A stretch of DNA of 12,759 bases from positions 1-12,759 of the forward strand of contig JABSPC010000531.1 in NCBI GenBank assembly GCA_013215515.1, in the 5' to 3' direction. The position numbers and the translations under genes are program-made. Below are positions 1 to 5,863 of the stretch, in pieces. The DNA is from Crocinitomicaceae bacterium (GTDB lineage Bacteria; Bacteroidota; Bacteroidia; Flavobacteriales_D; Crocinitomicaceae). Under the pieces are notes generated by a model. The model had not been told where the DNA came from. It saw nothing but the letters and a program-made list of their open reading frames with translations, and searched no databases. Position 1 is the stretch's first letter. Every line of letters begins with the position of its first letter.

Positions 1-48
1 ACAACTTTATTTTTGGCGATTTAACGGGGTAAAATAACTCCTTTCTAG

Positions 49-86
49 AAACAGAGGGGGAAATTTCGTTATTCCCCTCCTGTTTT
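49..86. terminator. Terminator-like hairpin
   Basis: The arms AAACAG (49-54) and CTGTTT (80-85) pair. Inside them GGGG (57-60) pairs with CCCC (74-77), with one wobble and one mismatch between the two blocks and a loop of about 13 bases. A short TTTT follows on the + strand. It may end a gene lying left of the window. The T-run is short, so termination is inferred, not shown. Confidence 0.4.
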
Positions 87-127
87 GAAGCTATTTAACC
101 CATTAATCTAAAAGTTGCATTTGTGAC

Positions 128-161
128 TTGAATTTAAGAAACCTCAACTCTTTTAGGTTTG
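128..161 (+). promoter_or_regulatory. Possible Bacteroidota-type promoter
   Basis: TAGGTTTG at 154-161 fits the Bacteroidota -7 element TAnnTTTG, with TTG at 128-130 as a possible -33 element (gap 23 bases, somewhat long). It would give a leader of about 215 bases before the STAS-like gene. A closer near-match, TCTATTTG at 314-321, lacks a well-placed upstream TTG. Weak call. Confidence 0.3.
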
Positions 162-380
162 AATTTTGAAACTTAAGACTGGGTTATTATCAATTCTAAC
201 AGTTTTAGAGTTACAGCATTTCTAAATTTTTTTAATGACAATGCCCGCACAATTTCAGAAGATTAATGACAGTATCGATGGAAATTATTACAACAAAATT
301 TGTACATAGGGTTTCTATTTGCTCGATATAAGCAATATTTAAGTATCTTATATACAAGTTATAACAACTATTCCTACAAA

Positions 381-764
381 ATGAATCTACACGAGCACAT
401 ACATGTCCTTGAAGAAACTTCAGACTTACTGGTTATCGTGTATAAAGAAGCTCGAGTTACTAACCCCTCTCAGGTTAACGACTTTTTCGATTATCTCACT
501 AAACTTAGTAGCAATAGAAAATTTCATATAATTATTGACCTTTCAAATACAAATCCTCCAAGCGCTGAAGTCCGCTCCCATTTAAGGAACAGGCTCAAGT
601 TGCTAGATGACACCATCTTATCTTACAAGGTATACGTTGGGTCGAATGTAATTTTGAAAATTGCTGCTAGATTTGTGGGCGCATCAATTGGATTAGAAAA
701 TTTTACAATTAGTAATTCTATTGATTCGGCAATAACCAAAATTCGTAATGAAACTTCATCATGA
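381..764 (+). CDS. Small STAS/SpoIIAA-like protein, partner of the kinase downstream
   Basis: This is a 127-residue soluble protein with no signal peptide or membrane segment. The order of strands and helices suggests a STAS/SpoIIAA-like fold: a strand around residues 15-22, a helix 31-44, a hydrophobic strand with FHIIIDLS (48-55), a helix 62-76, a strand YKVYVGS (82-88), a helix 90-101 and a C-terminal helix 112-123. Such domains usually bind protein partners in signalling. I start it at ATG 381; the frame is open upstream to a TTG at 300, but that would add 27 residues without the fold's character. Its last 17 bases overlap the start of the histidine kinase gene, so the two are almost surely translated together and this protein may tune the kinase. 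The fold is inferred from pattern; the function is not known. Confidence 0.75.
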   Translation: MNLHEHIHVLEETSDLLVIVYKEARVTNPSQVNDFFDYLTKLSSNRKFHIIIDLSNTNPPSAEVRSHLRNRLKLLDDTILSYKVYVGSNVILKIAARFVGASIGLENFTISNSIDSAITKIRNETSS

Positions 765-1920
765 TTCTATATCACATTATTTATCTCAAATTCTAAACCA
801 AGGATTAGATTTTGATATATCTTCTATAGAGTCTTTTGAAACTGACGAAGATAGGGAGCTGGCATATGGTCTAATATGTCTTTCCGAAGACTTAACTTTT
901 TATAAACAGAGAAGCGATAATTTAAGGGATAATTTAAAGGAAGCTCTGTTCAATTCATCAGCAATTGCCATAACTAATACCGAAGGAGTTATCACTGAAG
1001 TAAATGACATTTTCGTTGAATTAACAGGTTATAGTAAACACAGGCTTTTGGGGAACACGTTTAGCCTAATTAGTTCTAACTATCACTCGGAAGAATATTT
1101 TAGGTCAATGTGGAATTGTATTAGTTCTGGAAAAGTATGGGAAGGAGAGTTTCGAAATCAATCAAAAAATGGAAATCTATTTTGGGTAAACACGCATATA
1201 TTTCCAATACGGAACACTGATGGAGTAATAATTGAATATTGGTCCATTCGACGAAACATCACAGAAAAAAAGAATATTGAAGAAGAATTAAAATTGGCCC
1301 ATTTCAAGCTCGAAAAAGCATCTGAAACTAAGGACTTCTTAATGAAAGAAATGCACCATCGAATTAAGAATAATCTTCAATTATTGGTGAGCATGCTTAG
1401 ACTGATGATTGCCAATGAGAATGAATTGAGAGGTAAATTGGAGAAAATAATCAACAGGATTAATTCCATTGCTACTGTCCATGAAGTGTTTTATAAGCAT
1501 ATTGAAAAAGGTTCGATTGATTTAAAAACATACCTATCAACGACTTTTGACAAGGAACGATTTGCAGGGCTAGAAGATACCCATCTTGAAATCTCGGGAG
1601 AAAGTGTTTCTGTAAGTATTGAGCAATGCACTTATCTAGGTATAGTTATGAATGAACTAATAACAAATAGTACGAAATATGCTTGGCTCAATGAAAAAAG
1701 CTGTTCGAAAAAAATAATAATAAATTATCGCAATCAGCAAGACCAACTTCTAATTGATTACTACGATAATGGTCAAGGATTTTCATCAGAAAATGTAAAC
1801 AAAGGTTTTGGGAGTTCCATAATTGAAATGCTCGTCGAAGAACAATTGGGGGGCAACTTAAAGATCAACAGCACATCAGGTATGCATGCTACAATAGAGA
1901 TGCCATTAATTTCCGAATAG
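748..1920 (+). CDS. Soluble PAS-domain sensor histidine kinase of the HisKA_2 type
   Basis: This 390-residue kinase autophosphorylates on histidine and passes the phosphate to a response regulator. Residues 1-66 form a helical lead-in. A PAS domain spans about 67-175 (ITNTEGVITEVND; GYSKHRLLG; WEGEFRNQSKNG), followed by a coiled stretch 172-197. The dimerisation box EMHHRIKNNLQLL starts at 201, with H204 the likely phosphoacceptor, which marks the HisKA_2 family. The ATPase domain shows the N box around N302-N307, DNGQG at 340-344 and GFGSS at 353-357. There is no membrane segment and no receiver domain, so it senses something inside the cell. The start is ATG 748, inside the end of the STAS-like gene. 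No response regulator lies in the window, so it is an orphan kinase here. The signal is unknown. Confidence 0.9.
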   Translation: MKLHHDSISHYLSQILNQGLDFDISSIESFETDEDRELAYGLICLSEDLTFYKQRSDNLRDNLKEALFNSSAIAITNTEGVITEVNDIFVELTGYSKHRLLGNTFSLISSNYHSEEYFRSMWNCISSGKVWEGEFRNQSKNGNLFWVNTHIFPIRNTDGVIIEYWSIRRNITEKKNIEEELKLAHFKLEKASETKDFLMKEMHHRIKNNLQLLVSMLRLMIANENELRGKLEKIINRINSIATVHEVFYKHIEKGSIDLKTYLSTTFDKERFAGLEDTHLEISGESVSVSIEQCTYLGIVMNELITNSTKYAWLNEKSCSKKIIINYRNQQDQLLIDYYDNGQGFSSENVNKGFGSSIIEMLVEEQLGGNLKINSTSGMHATIEMPLISE

Positions 1921-2187
1921 AGTGGTTAACATCGCTTACTCTCCACAAAAGGAAGTGCTACATTAGACTGGACAGTGAGTTAAGATATTACTTGAATTTA
2001 AGAATCATTTTAACCTGCATCTTCCCGAAAATGAATTTGAGTTGTTAAGGATCGACTAATTAATGGGTAAAAATTGCCATACCCTGTTCCTATAACCATC
2101 GATTCTTAACCGGTCGGGCCTACATATGACCCTAAACCAACTGAACGAATACCTAGTACACTGTTTTCGTTCCCAATTCCAAATGAG
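1921..2187. other. Intergenic region between convergent genes
   Basis: This stretch separates the + strand kinase from the - strand genes. I see no RNA gene and no good terminator: an imperfect hairpin right after the kinase stop (GAGTG/TACTC) has only five pairs and no T-run. It contains the second copy of a 15-bp direct repeat (1990-2004; the first is at 126-140). Near its right end, a - strand frame encodes a short glycine-rich stretch ending at 2106 that may belong to the small frame at 2188-2337. Confidence 0.4.
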
Positions 2188-2337
2188 TTATTTTCGAACT
2201 TTGGCAAACCCATCAACGCCATTGTTCACAGAGGTAATTCCCCTTAGAACCATCATTAGCGTATCGCCTTCCTTAGTAAGTTCAGTTCTGACTTTACCCG
2301 TTAAATCCTCATATTCTATAAATGTGCTAACCTTCAT
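2188..2337 (-). CDS. Doubtful 49-residue reading frame downstream of the lamin-tail protein
   Basis: The frame starts at ATG 2337, 8 bases after the stop of the lamin-tail-domain gene, and stops at 2188. Its composition is protein-like, with many charged residues (for example GKVRTELTKEGD), but I recognise no family. It has no signal peptide or membrane segment. Removing one base from the AAAA run just before the stop would join it to a glycine-rich tail (SFGIGNENSVLGI) ending at 2106, giving 76 residues. It could be a small operon gene, a decayed gene, or chance. Confidence 0.3.
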   Translation of the reverse strand: MKVSTFIEYEDLTGKVRTELTKEGDTLMMVLRGITSVNNGVDGFAKVRK

Positions 2338-2345
2338 TATAATTG

Positions 2346-3083
2346 CTAATTCACCCAAATTCTTTTTGAGTAAATGGCATTCTGAGCAGAGATGATTATA
2401 ATATAAATCCCGCTTTTCTCGAATTGAGGATTCAAAACTGTCTTTTCTTCTTTCAAAGATTCGGTTATCACTTCTTTTCCATCCATTGAATACAATTGAA
2501 GTCCGTATTCCCCTTGGGAATAGTCTATAATATCGATTACAATTTCTCCATTATTATTCACCGTAATATTGAATAAATCATCGATAGTATTTATTTCTTC
2601 AATGCTTGCTGAGCAGCCATTTTGGGCTAAGGGAGTCGGCGTTGTGGTTTCCGTCCACCCTGATTGACATCTCATATAGCTGCGGTCTTGGATCATTGCA
2701 GGGATTGTAATCGAATCAATTACAGTAACACTATCACTTTCATAAAGTCCTAGAAATTCACCGCCTGAGGCAAGCTTAAAGTTTGTATGAAAAATGCCTT
2801 GAATTTCCTGATCATCTGCCCACAAAAGGAAGTGACCAAAAGGCGGGAGATAAGTGGAAGGATCTCCTGTTGGAATCGCCCATGTGTCCAATTGATCTTT
2901 TAAAACTAACCCTCCGATTTCTATAGTATCCATTGTTGGATTGTAAATTTCAACCCAATCATCACTCTCTCCAAAGTTGTCAATTATAGTTGTGGCATTG
3001 GAAGATTGCATTTCGTTTAGGCGCACTTGTCCGATGCTTGTGAACGAAAAAGTGAGGAGAATAAGAATTAAAGATTGCTTCAT
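2346..3083 (-). CDS. Secreted lamin-tail-domain protein with T9SS sorting domain
   Basis: This is a 245-residue exported protein. Residues 1-18 are a signal peptide (MKQSLILILLTFSFTSIG, likely cut before or near QV). Residues 20-155 match a lamin tail domain, an immunoglobulin-like fold common in bacterial secreted proteins: RLNEMQSSN near the start, DDWVEIYNP at 41-49, a glycine-leucine turn at 57-59, and a closing TPLAQNGC at 150-157. Residues 175-245 form a type IX secretion C-terminal domain, with LQLYSMDGKEV (195-205) and KSGIYII (223-229). The frame is open for 67 codons further upstream, but that part overlaps the preceding gene, and the signal peptide fixes ATG 3083. It is expected to cross the inner membrane by Sec and the outer membrane by T9SS, ending outside or on the cell surface. 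No enzymatic domain is present, so a binding role is inferred. Confidence 0.87.
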   Translation of the reverse strand: MKQSLILILLTFSFTSIGQVRLNEMQSSNATTIIDNFGESDDWVEIYNPTMDTIEIGGLVLKDQLDTWAIPTGDPSTYLPPFGHFLLWADDQEIQGIFHTNFKLASGGEFLGLYESDSVTVIDSITIPAMIQDRSYMRCQSGWTETTTPTPLAQNGCSASIEEINTIDDLFNITVNNNGEIVIDIIDYSQGEYGLQLYSMDGKEVITESLKEEKTVLNPQFEKSGIYIIIISAQNAIYSKRIWVN

Positions 3084-3150
3084 GGGGTTGTGATTAAATA
3101 ATTGGTTTGGAAACTTGTTGGGGTTCAAATCACGATTTTCTTTTAAAGAT

Positions 3151-3191
3151 AAAAAAAGCAATAGAGCTTTGCATATATATTCTAACAAAGC
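3151..3191 (-). terminator. Possible weak terminator after the small membrane-protein gene
   Basis: On the - strand GCTTTG (3191-3186) can pair with CAAAGC (3171-3166) across a 14-base loop, and seven T follow (3157-3151) after an 8-base gap. The gap makes it a poor intrinsic terminator. The same stretch could instead hold the promoter of the lamin-tail gene: TATGCTTTG here is one base too long for TAnnTTTG. Confidence 0.25.
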
Positions 3192-3207
3192 ATAAACTCT
3201 GCATTTT

Positions 3208-3486
3208 TTAGTCAATGTTTCGAGTTTCCGCCTCTTCCAATTTTCCCAGTTCTTCTTTATTAGGAAGCCAAAGCCACATTCCAATTATTCCTAAAATGAC
3301 AATCAAGAAAGTGCTATTTGATTTTAATTTTTTCTCTCCTGGCATTTTCTTCCAAATAAACAATACAGCAGTAGCAAATTGAAAAATTGCAACCAAAACA
3401 TTGGCGTAATATTGATCGTCCAATTGACTCCAAAGTTTTGTGTTAGAAAAAACCATAACGAAATATGCCACATGGACAATAGTCAA
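3208..3486 (-). CDS. Small integral membrane protein, apparently frame-disrupted near its 5' end
   Basis: The open frame from a TTG at 3486 gives 92 residues with three hydrophobic segments: residues 1-15 (the tail of a segment), about 27-46 (NVLVAIFQFATAVLFIW) and about 59-74 (FLIVILGIIGMWLWL), then a charged tail. The frame stays open upstream to 3536, adding a basic stretch and the missing first half of segment one (DIKKLKLLLVVL), but has no ATG or GTG there. An ATG at 3550 begins MSQNIKK in another frame and joins this one if one A is removed from a run of eight A (3529-3536), giving 113 residues. I therefore think the true or ancestral start is 3550. No family is recognised; it resembles in layout the two small membrane proteins at 5027-5383 and 5466-5720. 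It lies between lysC and the lamin-tail gene. Confidence 0.6.
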   Translation of the reverse strand: MTIVHVAYFVMVFSNTKLWSQLDDQYYANVLVAIFQFATAVLFIWKKMPGEKKLKSNSTFLIVILGIIGMWLWLPNKEELGKLEEAETRNID

Positions 3487-3618
3487 TACAACAAGTAGCA
3501 GCTTTAACTTTTTTATATCAGATTGTACTTTTTTTTATGTTTTGGCTCATATTATCCAATTTCTTACAGTGCAATCATTATTACGCATAACTTAGTATAC
3601 AAACAGCTAGCCCACTTC

Positions 3619-4896
3619 TCATATCATAATCTTCTGCTTCACAATCAACCGAGCAGTCTCGCGCGTTTTTTGCTGAAGTAAAATATCCTTATCGGTAGTA
3701 ACTCTATCCAAAGTCGCTTGGTCATAATGACGGATTGTCACCAATTCCAAACCTTCGTTAAATTTGATGTGGTAATGGTCACCAAATAAATCCAAGATCT
3801 CTTGGGTGTTTACTTTGTCTTCGTCCAAAAGAATAGAGAAGTTCAAGGCTGAATTTTGCATTAGATTGATCTTCGCATTGGCCTTCGACAATCGGTCAAA
3901 AATATCACTCAAGTTCTTCTCAACAATGAAAGAAAAATCCTTCGGTGAGAACGAAAACAAGATCTGATTCATTTTAAAAATAAAAGATGGTATCAAGTGG
4001 TCACTTATCATTGAAGCTTGAATTACCGTCCCATCTTCGTGTGGATCAATAAACGATTTAACATACAATGGAATCTGTTTGTTTTGAAGTGGCTTTATCG
4101 TTTTCGGGTGGATTACCGAAGCTCCATAATAGGAAAGCTCAATTGCCTCTCTAAATGAAATCTTATCCAATTTGACTGTGTTGTCGAACCACTTTGGATC
4201 GGCGTTCAACATTCCAGGAACATCTTTCCAGATGGTTACGTCTTCGGCATCGCAGCAATAAGCTATGATTCCCGCTGAGAAATCTGAACCTTCTCTTCCA
4301 AGCGTGGTTGTAGATCCGTTATTTGATCCAACAAAGCCTTGAGTAACCAGAACGTCCATTTCTTCAAATTCAGGTTCAAAATTCGATTTGAAATTGCTTG
4401 TTGTAGCCTCCCAATCCAATTCCGCTTCTCTATATTTGTTGTTGGTAATAATTAATTTTCGAGCATCGACCCACTTGGATTTCATTCCATTATAGCTCAA
4501 ATACGCAGAAACAATCTTCGTTGACATTACCTCTCCTAATCCTACAATTTGATCGTATTCGAAATCGTAGTTATCAGAAATGTCTCCGCCGAATTTTTCC
4601 AACAGGCCGTTCAAAATACCATTGACTTCGTCGTAGATAAGCAAAGTTGAATCAGCGAATAGCTCGTCCATTATTTCAAGGTGGAACGTTCTTCGCTCTT
4701 CAATTAACGCTTTGAAATCACTTTCGGACTTATTCCAGTAGGCGTCAACAACCTTCTCCATCGCGTTGGTCGTTTTTCCCATTGCAGAAATTACAATACC
4801 CAACTTTTCATCCTTGTACAAAGACAAAATGTTCGCGACGTTTTTTACTGCATTTGCATCTTTTACTGATGCTCCTCCAAATTTGAAGACCTTCAT
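3619..4896 (-). CDS. lysC: Aspartate kinase
   Basis: Aspartokinase phosphorylates L-aspartate with ATP to give aspartyl-4-phosphate, the first step to lysine, diaminopimelate, threonine and methionine, in the cytoplasm. The 425-residue length is close to the usual monofunctional size. Residues 4-10 read FKFGGAS with the ATP-binding lysine K5; the acidic GLGEVMSTK (119-127) and TLGREGSDFSA (198-208) are the substrate and phosphate motifs; WKDVPGMLNADP (223-234) and YGASVIHPKTIKPL (257-270) are typical. Residues from about 305 to 400 form ACT-like regulatory sequence, so feedback control by an end product is possible. There is no fused homoserine dehydrogenase. Start ATG 4896 gives the canonical N-terminus. 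A good promoter lies 48 bases upstream. The symbol is chosen for a monofunctional enzyme; which end product controls it cannot be read here. Confidence 0.95.
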   Translation of the reverse strand: MKVFKFGGASVKDANAVKNVANILSLYKDEKLGIVISAMGKTTNAMEKVVDAYWNKSESDFKALIEERRTFHLEIMDELFADSTLLIYDEVNGILNGLLEKFGGDISDNYDFEYDQIVGLGEVMSTKIVSAYLSYNGMKSKWVDARKLIITNNKYREAELDWEATTSNFKSNFEPEFEEMDVLVTQGFVGSNNGSTTTLGREGSDFSAGIIAYCCDAEDVTIWKDVPGMLNADPKWFDNTVKLDKISFREAIELSYYGASVIHPKTIKPLQNKQIPLYVKSFIDPHEDGTVIQASMISDHLIPSFIFKMNQILFSFSPKDFSFIVEKNLSDIFDRLSKANAKINLMQNSALNFSILLDEDKVNTQEILDLFGDHYHIKFNEGLELVTIRHYDQATLDRVTTDKDILLQQKTRETARLIVKQKIMI

Positions 4897-4944
4897 ATCC
4901 TATATATTGAATAAGTTGCTGAAAGATAATTCTTTTTTCGGCTG

Positions 4945-4952
4945 CAAATGTA
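4945..4952 (-). promoter_or_regulatory. Promoter -7 element of lysC
   Basis: On the - strand this reads TACATTTG followed by CAGCC, a perfect match to the Bacteroidota -7 element TAnnTTTG. A TTG lies about 24 bases upstream, slightly further than usual for the -33 element. Transcription would start near 4939, giving a leader of roughly 42 bases before ATG 4896. Confidence 0.65.
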
Positions 4953-5026
4953 TGAATTTATTGAAATGGGAATTGCCAAAAAGAGAAATTATTTCACCTT
5001 TTGTTAATTATATAACCAATCTGGCT

Positions 5027-5383
5027 TTATATTATTCCGAGAACACTGATAATATCCAATAAACTTAACACTGACAAAAGCCACATTAGCCCAACAGCGT
5101 ACTTATAATGATTTCCTTCTAACTCTGATTTCACTTCTTCAATTTGCTCAACATCATTCATACTACCGATCAATGATTTCAATTTTTTCCTTTCTCTGTA
5201 GATCAACACGCTATTAATCAAAGCGAATATCACCTGCCCGCGAGCGAATAAATATTGAGATCCAATCGATTGTATATGCGCAAGGTCATAATACATTAAT
5301 ACAAAACAAAAATTTAGAAAAAATGAAGCCGCCAAATGGATAACGACAATAGTAATGGACAGGTTCTTATTCAGAGAAGACAA
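5027..5383 (-). CDS. Small integral membrane protein of unknown function, start uncertain
   Basis: From TTG 5383 the frame gives 118 residues: segment one about 8-30 (ITIVVIHLAASFFLNFCFVL), segment two about 49-63 (VIFALINSVLIY) followed by a basic turn RERKKLK, an acidic linker (MNDVEQIEEVKSELEG, 74-89), and segment three about 92-117. The frame is open upstream to 5452 and there encodes a further hydrophobic segment (NIILLIAFTVWFQSVL) that lacks a start codon, while ATGs at 5456 and 5435 lie in another frame. The real 5' end is therefore unclear, and a one-base frame change is likely. It follows the 5466-5720 gene closely and shares with it the pattern of TI, then IHL, then A in the same segment. 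I recognise no named family. Confidence 0.6.
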   Translation of the reverse strand: MSSLNKNLSITIVVIHLAASFFLNFCFVLMYYDLAHIQSIGSQYLFARGQVIFALINSVLIYRERKKLKSLIGSMNDVEQIEEVKSELEGNHYKYAVGLMWLLSVLSLLDIISVLGII

Positions 5384-5465
5384 AACAGATTGAAACCAGA
5401 CCGTAAAGGCAATTAGAAGTATAATGTTGGGACATGACGAAAATAATGTAAGTCATCTGATTAAA

Positions 5466-5720
5466 TTATTGACCAAAATGCATTAAGTAGTCTGAAAAAT
5501 TCAAAATTGTATGAACAACAATGGCAATTGGAACAATGAGGTAGAGGATTAATAGAATTCGCGATAATTTCAAATCGAAAGTTGATTCTCGCCTCCCACC
5601 TTCATCATCTGTAGAATTATTTTTTCGGTACTGATTAATCATAAGTAATCCGGCTCCAGAAAACAGTACAATTTCGAGTGCCCACGCCCATTGAAATATA
5701 AACGGTATGTATTGTTCCAA
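5466..5720 (-). CDS. Small integral membrane protein, 3' part of a frame-disrupted gene
   Basis: From TTG 5720 the frame gives 84 residues with two membrane segments, about 11-28 (WAWALEIVLFSGAGLLMI) and 54-72 (ILLILYLIVPIAIVVHTIL), joined by a polar loop (QYRKNNSTDDEGGRRES). The TTG start falls at the end of another hydrophobic segment encoded in the same frame upstream (VTIPISIHLVAGALLTYA), and the frame is open to 5804 without any ATG, GTG or TTG. A GTG at 5863, overlapping the gpsA stop, opens another frame that encodes a preceding membrane segment. Joined by a -1 frame change, the two give about 132 residues with four membrane segments. I take the visible frame as the 3' part of that gene. 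Function unknown. Confidence 0.55.
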   Translation of the reverse strand: MEQYIPFIFQWAWALEIVLFSGAGLLMINQYRKNNSTDDEGGRRESTFDLKLSRILLILYLIVPIAIVVHTILNFSDYLMHFGQ

Positions 5721-5770
5721 GGCATACGTTAGAAGTGCTCCTGCTACTAAATGAATTGAGATTGGAATAG

Positions 5771-5863
5771 TTACAGATTGCTTCGTGTAGAAGTCAATTG
5801 ATAATTAATTCCTATAAGTCCTGCCATAAAAACTAGAGGGGAAAAAACGAGTAGGAAGATCAC
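5771..5863 (-). CDS. Likely 5' part of the same small membrane-protein gene, coupled to gpsA
   Basis: GTG 5863 overlaps the TGA stop of gpsA as GTGA, the usual arrangement for translational coupling. The frame runs 30 codons to a TAA at 5773-5771 and encodes a hydrophobic segment (IFLLVFSPLVFMAGLIGI) and a polar end (NYQLTSTR). It overlaps the frame of the downstream 3' part between 5804 and 5771, where a -1 change would join TSTR to KQSVTIPISIH. On its own a 30-residue protein is also possible. Confidence 0.4.
   Translation of the reverse strand: MIFLLVFSPLVFMAGLIGINYQLTSTRSNL

Larger units (their letters stand above)
1..380. other. Gene-free leader region upstream of the STAS-like gene
   Basis: No convincing gene is visible here. 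All frames of the first 120 bases are broken by stops, so no gene end enters from the left that I can support. The stretch holds a terminator-like hairpin (49-86), a possible promoter (around 154-161) and a short reading frame of 24 codons at 235-309 (ATG to TAG) that could be a leader peptide or chance. The rest is AT-rich sequence without other structure I can name. Confidence 0.5.

Noticed and set aside
300..380. TTG start for the STAS-like gene
   Set aside because: The added 27 residues do not look like part of the fold; ATG 381 is better.
2126..2395. Open + strand frame of 89 codons
   Set aside because: It overlaps the sorting domain of the lamin-tail gene, has no family character, and the opposite strand gives a better small frame.
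3084..3284. 5' extension of the lamin-tail protein
   Set aside because: It would put 67 residues before a clear signal peptide and overlap the preceding small membrane-protein gene.
4978..5007. Hairpin of A/T arms after the 118-residue membrane-protein gene
   Set aside because: The stem is almost all A-T pairs with two bulges, so a terminator is not supported.
4766..5062. Open + strand frame opposite lysC and its promoter
   Set aside because: It lies antisense to the conserved start of lysC and its promoter.
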